Source: a virus. From it: 21,212 bases of DNA. Of this stretch, positions 1 to 6,427 are shown piece after piece. Position 1 is the first letter of the stretch. Each line of letters starts with the position of its first letter. Below the pieces are notes generated by a model. The model was not told the origin of the DNA. It worked only from the letters and a program-made list of their open reading frames with translations, and made no database searches. The position numbers and the translations under genes are program-made. Location: the IMG/VR virus record IMGVR_UViG_3300027608_000191, positions 1 to 21,212 of that record, one strand, 5' to 3'.

Positions 1-2251
1 TCTTCGTAGAGTTGTCTATTATGATTGGTGCAGCAGGAGCTGACGCTGATATAGCAAGATCATTTACTCTTTTTAAGAACGCAGGAGCAGTCGGATTTTC
101 TATCGGCATTAGATCCGCCATACTGTTGCCAAAATTAGCGCTAGCAGAACCTGTAAATGTAGGCTGTTCTTGATTATTAAAAGTCGGTTCAGCTTCATCA
201 AATCTCTGATCACCTGCCATTTCTTGAGTAGTATAAGCCCCTCGAGGGCTCATTTTTGTAATAGCGGTTAGAACCGAACGTTCGGCAGCTTTTCCAGCAG
301 CTATGCCAGTTTCGCTATCAGGATTACCTGTCGATCTAGTAAGAGGATTAGATGTTCCCGGTATTTTACCTATAGTAGATTCCCACAGATCATAGGCATA
401 ATCATTGACTATAGATCCGAGATTAGCAAACATGTTTTTAACTGTATCTATAGCTTCACCTATTTTCTTGCTAATATAACCGGCAAGATCAAAGTTAGCA
501 ATCTCTCCTATTTTTGCAACAAATTCAGGCCCGAAGTAATTTATTATCTTTTGTTTAAAATCTTCAAATGCTGTTGTTATCGCACCTGTTATACTCCAGC
601 TAGCCCACCATTCATTGAAGCTAACTGATGCACCAGCCATTTTTTCACTGACCCATTTTCCTATGTCAATGAAAAAAACTTTGACTTTTTCAATTAACGC
701 ACCTGATATAGACCAGCTATCCCACCATTCATTAAAACTGACTGATGCGCCAGCCATTTTCTCACCAACCCATTTTCCTATGTCAATAAAAAAATCTTTG
801 ACTGTTCCGATAAGCTTTGTAAACATTTCACTAAAAGAAAATGAGTTTAATTCTTTTTCAGCATTTTCAAATCCAAATTTACCCAATACCCATGCTATAG
901 CGCTTTTAAGCATATCTAGAGGACCAAATAGTAAACTGTTAAACAATCCTGTTACAGCTCCGGCTATAGCGCCAACAATTCCTTCTTTTTCGTAACCTTC
1001 TATCATACCTTTGACTGTATCCCATAAAGTCATGACAACGAATAATGGATATACCAATTTGCTAACGATACTGGACACAAATTTAAATACGCCAGCAAAT
1101 CCCCTTAAAAATTTCATCATATTTCCTGCAGTTCCTGCTACCCCAGTAAATATCCCGCTAAATGATTTGAATACATTTACTATATAATTAGCTGGACCCG
1201 AAATTAAACTTTTAAGCACATTAAACGCTTCGATAAAGGGTGCTGATAATTTAATTATCCCCTGTCCGAAAGCTGTAAGTATTCTAGCTAATCTAGATTC
1301 TGAACCTACGCTCTTAAAAAGATTGGATATTTTACTAAACGCCTCTTCAAATACAACGCTAATATTTTGAATATTTTTTGTAAAGAGTGTTTTTAATTTT
1401 AAAAATACATCATCAAAGAATGTGCCGATAGCAGTGAATTTACCTTTGATAGATTTGATGAGCGATTCAGGTAATAGTGCCTCAGCAAAAAACTTTAAAG
1501 TTTTCAACCAACCTAGGATGATCCCATAGACGGTTCCTAACGCCGCTGCGATTATCTTGCTCCATTTACCTAAAGATGATTGTTCTTCTAACTCTTTTGT
1601 ATCTGTGTCAGTAACACCTTTACCTGCTTCTCCTGATTTTCTATTAGCTTCTCTTTCAGCTTCGATGCGGCCTTTTGCTGCGGCAGTCAGTGAGTATAAT
1701 AGGTCTTGAAGCAGTTCATTGTTATCTTGCAAGACATTCAAGATGCTCTCTAAGATGCCAACAGATTCTTTTCCTGGATTTTTCCCTCCACCTGACGGAG
1801 ACGCTGCGGATCTCCTGCCGCCGGTTCCCCCGCCCTCGGCCCCCATCGTGACTAATCCGCCGACACCTGCAGCATCAAGAGTAGCAGCTGCAACGCCACG
1901 AAAACTAGGAATAGATCCTACAGAAGCAGCGATAGTTCCTGCCCCTATAGTCTTTGCTATATTACCTAAAGTCCCGTCAAGTGGGCCCCTGCCAGAAGAT
2001 ACTTTTTGTGTTACTCTGCTTAATCTGCCTTCTTCTTTCTCTTTGTATTCTTTTCTTTCTTCTTTTGTCTTTTTAGTAGAACGTTCTACAGAAGAATCTT
2101 TCTTCTTCTCGATCTTATCAAGTATCTCAGTCTGTTTCTTTGTTTCTTCTAATTGAGCCAAAGCGACTTTAGCCTGCTCAACTGCAGCAGTCTGAGTACC
2201 TTCTTTAATGATCCTTCGAAGGATGTCTTCTGGTGTATCGTTCTTAGCCAT
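1..2251 (-). CDS. Tape-measure-like tail protein (gp29 position), 3' end cut by window
   Basis: An open frame of 750 codons runs without a stop from ATG at 2251 to the left edge, so the C-terminus is missing. Residues about 15-75 are rich in Lys/Glu and likely coiled coil (AALAQLEETKK-like pattern around VALAQLEETKKQ). Residues about 129-160 are a Gly-rich low-complexity linker. A long amphipathic/hydrophobic stretch follows, with segments such as VYPLFVVMTLW (about 395-410) and GAIAGAVTGLF (about 423-435). Residues 484-561 hold two near-identical 39-residue repeats containing FFIDIGKWV and FNEWW. Length, hydrophobic helices and position directly after the gp26/gp51 chaperone locus match a tape measure, which sets tail length and lies inside the tube. 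The start overlaps the preceding small ORF by 8 bases. Sequence similarity to T4 gp29 itself is not obvious, so the role is inferred from context; another large tail protein is possible. Confidence 0.7.
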   Translation of the reverse strand, partial: MAKNDTPEDILRRIIKEGTQTAAVEQAKVALAQLEETKKQTEILDKIEKKKDSSVERSTKKTKEERKEYKEKEEGRLSRVTQKVSSGRGPLDGTLGNIAKTIGAGTIAASVGSIPSFRGVAAATLDAAGVGGLVTMGAEGGGTGGRRSAASPSGGGKNPGKESVGILESILNVLQDNNELLQDLLYSLTAAAKGRIEAEREANRKSGEAGKGVTDTDTKELEEQSSLGKWSKIIAAALGTVYGIILGWLKTLKFFAEALLPESLIKSIKGKFTAIGTFFDDVFLKLKTLFTKNIQNISVVFEEAFSKISNLFKSVGSESRLARILTAFGQGIIKLSAPFIEAFNVLKSLISGPANYIVNVFKSFSGIFTGVAGTAGNMMKFLRGFAGVFKFVSSIVSKLVYPLFVVMTLWDTVKGMIEGYEKEGIVGAIAGAVTGLFNSLLFGPLDMLKSAIAWVLGKFGFENAEKELNSFSFSEMFTKLIGTVKDFFIDIGKWVGEKMAGASVSFNEWWDSWSISGALIEKVKVFFIDIGKWVSEKMAGASVSFNEWWASWSITGAITTAFEDFKQKIINYFGPEFVAKIGEIANFDLAGYISKKIGEAIDTVKNMFANLGSIVNDYAYDLWESTIGKIPGTSNPLTRSTGNPDSETGIAAGKAAERSVLTAITKMSPRGAYTTQEMAGDQRFDEAEPTFNNQEQPTFTGSASANFGNSMADLMPIENPTAPAFLKRVNDLAISASAPAAPIIIDNSTK
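582..802 (-). repeat. Tandem duplication, 117-bp period, inside tape-measure-like gene
   Basis: Two direct copies of 104 bases lie at 582-685 and 699-802, offset by exactly 117 bases (39 codons), with 13 mismatches by my count (about 87% identity). Each encodes a 39-residue unit carrying FFIDIGKWV, EKMAGASVSFNEWW and SWSI. The period is a multiple of three, so the frame is kept. In a tape measure such a duplication would be expected to add length to the rod. Confidence 0.9.
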
Positions 2252-2417
2252 TTTTTCTTTGTTCTTCTACTTGTTTTAGATGTTGCATCAGCAGTTCCAC
2301 AAATAGATCCCTCTCATAAGGATACATATCATTTAAATCAGACATACTGTATTTATGGTGTTGCATCAAAGAGAACATAGTATTATAGTAGACCGCGATA
2401 TTAGAATACCCGGTCAT
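2244..2417 (-). CDS. 57-codon ORF in gp51 position, probable frameshift extension of gp26
   Basis: This short ORF lies in the -1 frame relative to the gp26-like gene. Its own ATG (2417-2415) overlaps the gp26 TGA stop (2419-2417), and it ends at TAA 2246-2244, overlapping the tape-measure start by 8 bases. The peptide begins MTGYSNIAVYYNTMF, contains the motif YPYERDLFVELLMQHL, and ends in a charged helix (KQVEEQRKNG). No Shine-Dalgarno sequence precedes the ATG, so translation would need either stop-start coupling or -1 slippage at 2429-2423. Slippage would give a 289-aa gp26 fusion with 59 extra residues. In T4 the neighbour of gene 26 is gene 51, a hub assembly catalyst of about 249 aa; this ORF is far shorter, so only its position is equivalent. 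Its placement before a tape measure matches the T part of G/GT-type tail chaperones. Confidence 0.75.
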   Translation of the reverse strand: MTGYSNIAVYYNTMFSLMQHHKYSMSDLNDMYPYERDLFVELLMQHLKQVEEQRKNG

Positions 2418-2429
2418 CACGTAAAAAAA
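2391..2429 (-). promoter_or_regulatory. Candidate programmed -1 ribosomal frameshift site (slippery heptamer plus hairpin)
   Basis: Read on the minus strand, the gp26 frame passes ..AGT TTT TTT ACG TGA. The heptamer T TTT TTT occupies 2429-2423. After a 7-base spacer, a hairpin starts at 2415: 2415-2411 (GACCG) pairs with 2395-2391 (CGGTC); 2396 is a one-base bulge; 2410-2406 pairs with 2401-2397 (one G-T wobble); the loop is TCTA (2405-2402). A -1 slip puts ribosomes in the 59-codon extension, which is open until 2244. Spacer length and geometry are typical of bacterial and phage -1 frameshift elements. The pairing was worked out by hand. Confidence 0.7.
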
Positions 2430-3112
2430 CTATTGAGACCCTTCAGAACAACATCAGTCGATTTGCCAGCTTTATTCTTTAATGTCACAGTATGTTCTAG
2501 AGACGGCATCGTATCAAAAAATTCTTTGATCTTGTTCATGCTATCCATAGGTAGACTGTTAACGAATTCTTCGAGATCTTTTTCTGTAAAATCCGTATAT
2601 ACTGTCTCGCTGTCATAGATCTTATCGATACACTTGAACAACATATCAAATACCGCATCTTCTTTGTTATTTGAGTCATCGAGCAATCTGACTTCATCTA
2701 GAGTGGGATATCTCATCGCCAATCCTACATCATCATGTATGATGAATTTGCTCTTATGATCTGGGTTGTGTTTGATCTCGATGTTGTCTAGATTAACTTT
2801 GAACTTGATGACTTCTTCGGTGTCAGGATCTTTGTATTCGAGATCCACGACTTCACCTATCGATTTTGAACGAAGCTTAACGAACAGATATTCAACATCA
2901 AATGTTGCTAGCTTATCTACATCTACTGTTTCGATGATACAGTTCTTAATGATCTGCTTGACTGCGGCGATAACATCTTCAGTCTTCTCTGAAGATTTTG
3001 CCATCAGAAGGATCTTTTCTTCTTGCACGGTGAATGGTTTGATATTAATGCTCTGCTGAGTAGAAGGTATTGTCACAGAGTATGTTGGGTGTTTGAGCTT
3101 AGGTAATGCCAT
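2417..3112 (-). CDS. 26: gp26-like baseplate hub subunit / tail assembly chaperone (T4_baseplate family)
   Basis: The 231-aa product begins MALPKLKHPTYSVTIPS and carries the features of the T4 gp26 family (PF12322): a short beta N-terminus, IKPFTVQEEKILLMA near residues 25-40, and a helical middle with LFVKLRSKSIGE near residue 76. T4 gp26 is about 208 aa, so the length fits. In T4 it acts in hub assembly. Its position two genes upstream of the tape measure, followed by a -1-frame extension, is the arrangement of long-tail chaperones. An AAGGA site at 3127-3123 lies 10 bases before the ATG and supports this start. The last codons form the slippery run TTT TTT, and the stop TGA overlaps the next ATG. 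It is the fourth gene of the leftward late unit. Confidence 0.85.
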   Translation of the reverse strand: MALPKLKHPTYSVTIPSTQQSINIKPFTVQEEKILLMAKSSEKTEDVIAAVKQIIKNCIIETVDVDKLATFDVEYLFVKLRSKSIGEVVDLEYKDPDTEEVIKFKVNLDNIEIKHNPDHKSKFIIHDDVGLAMRYPTLDEVRLLDDSNNKEDAVFDMLFKCIDKIYDSETVYTDFTEKDLEEFVNSLPMDSMNKIKEFFDTMPSLEHTVTLKNKAGKSTDVVLKGLNSFFT

Positions 3113-3130
3113 AATATAGGTATCCTTATG

Positions 3131-3892
3131 TTAAAAATTAATGCCGTCACGGATACGGCTGCCTTTATAGATCAATTTTTCTGTTATCTTATTCAACTGT
3201 TCATCGATATAATTGCTTGTAGAAGTCAGCGCAGTTGTTCTAGTCAGTGAATTTCTATCGGCAACACCTTGATCTAATGTGGTTGATGTCCAGTTAGTAT
3301 ATGCAAAAGTCACCGGAATTTTTAAGATCTGATCTTGCATGTTCCAATCGACCTGGATGTCTCCGATTGATATAGGATATGCTTCGAGCAATTGATATTT
3401 TACAATCGTGTTATCTGCTTGTTTTGTAGTGTTTATCTCATTCATATGGATGATCTCTACAATACCGTAATATTCGCTAGGATATTGGAAAGAATTCAAT
3501 GGCAACCCTTTGACTGTCCCGTTAGGATTTGCTGCATCATTGAAGGAAAATACTGATTGCATCCATGCATGAAAATATTTAAATACTGATCCGTCTGCAT
3601 CGCTATAGAATGTCAAAGGGACATCTTGAAATATCGTAGCATACGGACGCTTCTCGACGTTGCCGTAGCCAGACATCCTGAACTCATCTGTCTGGTATCC
3701 CAGGCCCGGAAGAACAGCGCTGTCACAAAGGAATGAGAGATTTTGTGCCCCTCCTACTACTGCAGGACCTCTGTCAGCTCGTCCGACATTAGCATTTGTT
3801 GACCTTGTGATAGTGACCATGAACTTGGATGCCTTGGACAATCCGCCTACTGAATTAACTGCAGAAAGCATTTCATTGATACTAAACGCCAT
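3131..3892 (-). CDS. 54: gp54-like baseplate tail-tube initiator
   Basis: The 253-aa protein begins MAFSINEMLSAVNSVGGL and has the tail-tube fold signature of the gp19/gp54 group: FMVTITRS near residue 24, FLCDSAVLPGLGYQTDE near 54-70, a GYGNVEKRPYATIFQDVPLTFY stretch near 75-96, then FKYFHAWMQSVF, and a C-terminal IQVDWNMQDQILKIPVTFAYTNW region. T4 gp54 (320 aa) is the first tube-like ring on the hub, from which gp19 polymerises. The shorter length also resembles gp19, but the genetic setting (with gp26, tape measure and gp48 nearby) favours gp54. It overlaps the upstream 201-aa gene by 11 bases and sits 18 bases ahead of gp26. The choice between gp54 and a gp19-like tube subunit is not fully settled. 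Confidence 0.72.
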   Translation of the reverse strand: MAFSINEMLSAVNSVGGLSKASKFMVTITRSTNANVGRADRGPAVVGGAQNLSFLCDSAVLPGLGYQTDEFRMSGYGNVEKRPYATIFQDVPLTFYSDADGSVFKYFHAWMQSVFSFNDAANPNGTVKGLPLNSFQYPSEYYGIVEIIHMNEINTTKQADNTIVKYQLLEAYPISIGDIQVDWNMQDQILKIPVTFAYTNWTSTTLDQGVADRNSLTRTTALTSTSNYIDEQLNKITEKLIYKGSRIRDGINF

Positions 3893-4487
3893 TTATGATA
3901 TCTTTCGATTCTTTATAAACATAATTCTTAGATTTCTTTGCGAATCTCTCTAGCGGCAAGAACATAGCAATGTCCCATTCATTAGCGGGTATCTGTAAAA
4001 ATCTACTCCTGACATGGCTGTGCAAATATCGTTTCACACACGGTTTGAAATATTTATAACGAGAAGCAGCATTTAATAGCTTATATGAAGCCCTTATCTT
4101 TGATGTCTCGTTGTATTTTTCATTATTTAACAGATCATAGAGATAATCCAGCAATCTCGCCCTGTATACGTGAGGGAGGTAATGCAGGTTCATCGCAAGG
4201 AAGCTGTCACCCTGATCTTCGAAAGGAAATATCAGAGGAAACCTGTCATAGTAAGGGAGGTCTTCTTTATGTTTAGGATCGTATTGAAACAGGTACATGA
4301 ATCCCGGACGAACGAAGTTCTTGTTGTATTGTGGATTCCTGCTGACCAACGTCTCTACTCTTACAGATCGAACTTCTCTTGCTTTGTCTCGGAACCAATC
4401 CCTGACGTTAGGAGCTCCTGGTTTGAGTGCAGAACCGGGTCCTAAGCTAGATTTACCTTGTTCAAGAATCTTCGTAAAAATAGGCAT
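3882..4487 (-). CDS. 201-aa conserved phage protein of unknown role between gp4 and gp54
   Basis: I do not assign a function. The start ATG shares one base with the gp4 stop (TAATG), a translationally coupled junction. The N-terminal 60 residues are basic and rich in Gly/Pro. The core has FMYLFQYDPKHKEDLPYYD (about 63-81), FPLIFPFED, then FLAMNLHYLPHVYRARLLDYLYDLL, and a C-terminal block with FKPCVKRYLHSHVRSRFLQI and WDIAMFLPLERF. From memory this DPKHK/PYYD/NLHYLP pattern recurs in marine T4-like phages next to head-completion genes. T4 carries gene 2 (DNA end protector) near gene 4, so a DNA-end or neck role is possible, but I see no direct similarity to gp2. The many Arg/Lys/His residues would suit nucleic acid contact. 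Confidence 0.8.
   Translation of the reverse strand: MPIFTKILEQGKSSLGPGSALKPGAPNVRDWFRDKAREVRSVRVETLVSRNPQYNKNFVRPGFMYLFQYDPKHKEDLPYYDRFPLIFPFEDQGDSFLAMNLHYLPHVYRARLLDYLYDLLNNEKYNETSKIRASYKLLNAASRYKYFKPCVKRYLHSHVRSRFLQIPANEWDIAMFLPLERFAKKSKNYVYKESKDIINGV
4051..4058 (-). promoter_or_regulatory. Possible internal late promoter box inside the 201-aa gene
   Basis: The minus strand reads TATAAATA, an exact match to the T4 late consensus, which would start RNA near 4045 and serve gp54, gp26 and the tape measure. It lies in codons for RYKYF, so it may be chance in AT-rich coding DNA. Confidence 0.3.
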
Positions 4488-4930
4488 TATCTCTTATCCA
4501 ATCCTAGATCTTTTTCTGTTAATATCTTAAACTGCCATTTCCTATCTAGACAGAACTGTTCAGCAGCTTTCCATTTAGCACTATTGACACCATAAGTAGT
4601 CACTTCATTGATATATCTTCTAGTTATCTTCTGTTGCTTGACCGGTTCTTTGCACTGAGCATGGGGTTTAATCTCTATTATCATCGTATTTATCACGCCG
4701 CCTTTGGCAGCTGTCTTTACCCAGAAATCAGGAAAATACCTATGGATCTTGTTGTCCATAGGGCTAACATAGGGGATAATTATCTCTTCTGATGACCATT
4801 GGATTACGCCCGGATGAGAATCAAGATGTCTCATGAACCTCAATTCCCACAAGCTCCTATAAACGATGTTTGTAGGATTTCCTTTATATTTTTCAGGAAA
4901 CTTGGGTCTAAATTTACCTTTATACGACAT
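4487..4930 (-). CDS. 4: gp4-like head completion protein with PD-(D/E)XK nuclease fold
   Basis: The 147-aa product (T4 gp4 is about 150 aa) starts MSYKGKFRPKFPEKYKGN, followed by YRSLWELRFMRHLD (24-37), VIQWSSEEIIIPY (42-54), YFPDFWV (65-71) and MIIEIKPHAQ (83-92). Glu29, Asp68 and the Glu86-x-Lys88 pair form the E...PD...ExK layout of TnsA-N/restriction-like nucleases, the fold predicted for gp4. In T4, gp4 acts late in head completion, after DNA packaging and before tail joining. It is the first gene of the leftward unit, with its late promoter box at 4966-4959; the leader is about 23 bases and has no strong Shine-Dalgarno. The role as head completion protein is family knowledge; any nuclease activity is inference. 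Confidence 0.88.
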   Translation of the reverse strand: MSYKGKFRPKFPEKYKGNPTNIVYRSLWELRFMRHLDSHPGVIQWSSEEIIIPYVSPMDNKIHRYFPDFWVKTAAKGGVINTMIIEIKPHAQCKEPVKQQKITRRYINEVTTYGVNSAKWKAAEQFCLDRKWQFKILTEKDLGLDKR

Positions 4931-4943
4931 GCCATATTACCAT

Positions 4944-4951
4944 TATAAATA
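4944..4951 (+). promoter_or_regulatory. Late promoter box, rightward unit (TATAAATA)
   Basis: This is an exact T4-type late promoter octamer. With T4 spacing, RNA would start near 4957 and lead into gp48 at 4983. The surrounding 17 bases (cattataaatatacgat, 4941-4957) are repeated exactly at 12771-12787 in front of gp25, which supports a true regulatory element. Confidence 0.8.
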
Positions 4952-4958
4952 TACGATA

Positions 4959-4966
4959 TATTTATA
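4959..4966 (-). promoter_or_regulatory. Late promoter box, leftward unit (TATAAATA)
   Basis: An exact late promoter octamer on the minus strand (TATTTATA on the plus strand). T4 spacing predicts a start near 4953, about 23 bases before the gp4 ATG at 4930. It lies only 7 bases from the opposing box, so the two initiation sites overlap. Confidence 0.78.
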
Positions 4967-4970
4967 GGAG
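4966..4970 (+). promoter_or_regulatory. Ribosome binding site for gp48
   Basis: AGGAG lies 12 bases before the ATG at 4983, a slightly long spacing. It directly abuts the leftward promoter box, so promoter and ribosome site are packed into the same bases. Confidence 0.6.
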
Positions 4971-4982
4971 TTTATATCGAGC

Positions 4983-5831
4983 ATGTCTGTCGTCACTCAA
5001 TTTGCATTTCCTCAAGAAGTGCCAGAATTCTATACCAGGATGTCGTTGAGAAAGTATGAAAGGCCAAAGCCCGGATCTACTTTGACACCTACGTTTCGAA
5101 CATATATACGATTGCCCATTCCTCAGCAATTGATAGATTCTTTTAATATATCTGTCAGCGGAAATAACATGGATTTGTTAGGAAATTTTCAGGAATCCGC
5201 ACAGATGCAGGCTGCTGGTATAACATTGGCTGATAAATTTAACGCTGAAACACAAGGTTCAAATGCAGCAGGCTCAATCATGAGCATGGTTGGCATGGTT
5301 GCAGCTCTGACGCCGGGCATATCAGATAGCAATCTCGCGAGATTTTCACAATCACAGCTGGGTGTGGTACGAAATCCTCACTTGACGACTATATTCGAAG
5401 GTGTCGCATTAAAGACATATCAATTCGAATGGAGACTCTCTCCTAAATCAGAAAAAGAAGCACTAATGATGAATAGGATGATAGATTACATCAAAGCATT
5501 CATGCATCCAGAAATAGTAGGAGGTGGGTTTGCCTTAGATTATCCGTATCTTGCTACTGTTGAATTTGTGACGGGATCTAGCAGTGCTAACCTACCTAAC
5601 GTATCAGATTCATTCATAACAGGTCTATCTATCAATAGCACGGGTGGGGGAACAGCCGCATTCTATAGAGACGGAAATCCGGTCATCATAGATATCCAGA
5701 TGTCTTTTCAAGAGATCGATATCAAGACAAGAGGAAATTTTGCCGCCGGAAAGACAGGAAATCCTTCTCGACCTCTTGATATAACAACAGGACTGCCTCC
5801 GGTAACTTACGCTGGTCCAGGTTCATCGTGA
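4983..5831 (+). CDS. 48: gp48-like baseplate tail-tube cap protein
   Basis: The 282-aa product matches the T4 gp48 tube-cap family (PF11091): an N-terminal SVVTQFAFPQEVPEFYTRMSL segment, FRTYIRLPIPQQL near 39-51, a Gly/Ala-rich middle (GSNAAGSIMSMVGMVAAL), and the diagnostic NPHLTTIFEGVALKTYQFEWRLSP near 132-155, followed by MNRMIDYIKAFMHPE and a C-terminal VIIDIQMSFQEIDI strand. gp48 sits on the hub and, with gp54, forms the platform for the tail tube. T4 gp48 is 364 aa, so this is a compact form. It is the first gene of the rightward unit, behind a late promoter box and an AGGAG site. Its T4 partner gene 54 is on the opposite strand here, across the shared promoter region. Confidence 0.88.
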   Translation: MSVVTQFAFPQEVPEFYTRMSLRKYERPKPGSTLTPTFRTYIRLPIPQQLIDSFNISVSGNNMDLLGNFQESAQMQAAGITLADKFNAETQGSNAAGSIMSMVGMVAALTPGISDSNLARFSQSQLGVVRNPHLTTIFEGVALKTYQFEWRLSPKSEKEALMMNRMIDYIKAFMHPEIVGGGFALDYPYLATVEFVTGSSSANLPNVSDSFITGLSINSTGGGTAAFYRDGNPVIIDIQMSFQEIDIKTRGNFAAGKTGNPSRPLDITTGLPPVTYAGPGSS

Positions 5832-5863
5832 GACCTTTACGAATTTTAAAACAGAGAGCTTAA

Positions 5864-6427
5864 ATGTCATTAGCTAATTATTATCCTTTTGTAACTTATA
5901 ATAATTTAAAAGCGATCAATCTGCTCGTAGAGGCAGAAGTCGTTAAAAGATACCTGGAAGATTATAGATTATTCTATACATACATCATAAAGAATGGCGA
6001 ACGTCCGGATACGCTTGCCTATGATGCATACGGAGATTCCACTCTTGATTGGGTGATATTCCTCACGAACGGAATCATTGATCCTTATAAGGATTGGATA
6101 TTAGATGAAAAACAATTGATATCATATCTAGAGAAAAAATATAATACTGCAGTAGAAAAATTGACGACTACTACTATAGCAAGTTCTATCGCATATTACT
6201 ATTACAAAGGGATCGCTAGTGATAGCCCTGAGACAATCGCTTCATATAATTATAATATGACACCGGCGACTTATTCTAAGCTAGGCAGTCCTGCAGGTTG
6301 GATCGCTAAGAGCGTATGGGATTATGAGAATGAGATCAATGAATCTAAGAGAGAAATCAAGCTGATGCGGAACGAATTCGTTTCGGATTTCAAACAACAA
6401 GTAAAAGATATATTTAATAATGGCTAA
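5864..6427 (+). CDS. 53: gp53-like baseplate wedge protein
   Basis: The 187-aa protein (T4 gp53 is 196 aa) shows the gp53 family core (PF11246): YYPFVTYNNLKAINLL at the N-terminus, RPDTLAYDAYGDSTLDWVIFLTNGIIDPYKDW (about 47-79), and a helical ESKREIKLMRNEF C-terminus. In T4, gp53 clamps adjacent wedges at the hub so that six wedges can close into a ring. It lies 32 bases after gp48 and overlaps the next start by 8 bases (ATGGCTAA), which suggests translational coupling to the hub gene. Confidence 0.9.
   Translation: MSLANYYPFVTYNNLKAINLLVEAEVVKRYLEDYRLFYTYIIKNGERPDTLAYDAYGDSTLDWVIFLTNGIIDPYKDWILDEKQLISYLEKKYNTAVEKLTTTTIASSIAYYYYKGIASDSPETIASYNYNMTPATYSKLGSPAGWIAKSVWDYENEINESKREIKLMRNEFVSDFKQQVKDIFNNG

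Noticed and set aside
615-995. 126-codon plus-strand frame with an internal repeat, antisense to the tape measure
   Set aside because: Its repeat is only the reflection of the 117-base tandem duplication of the minus-strand gene.
1719-2156. 145-codon plus-strand frame opposite the tape-measure N-terminus
   Set aside because: Pro/Ser-rich composition comes from the reverse of the Gly/Lys/Glu-rich coding strand; no start signal.
2350-2357. CATAAATA on the minus strand upstream of the tape measure as a late promoter
   Set aside because: One mismatch in the first base and location inside the short -1-frame ORF; not convincing without 5'-end data.
4085-4530. Several overlapping plus-strand frames opposite the 201-aa gene and gp4 junction
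   Set aside because: Mutually overlapping, no ribosome site, and the minus-strand genes have coupled starts and conserved motifs.
5832-5863. Short gap after gp48 as a possible terminator
   Set aside because: No stem-loop followed by a T run is visible; transcription probably continues into gp53.
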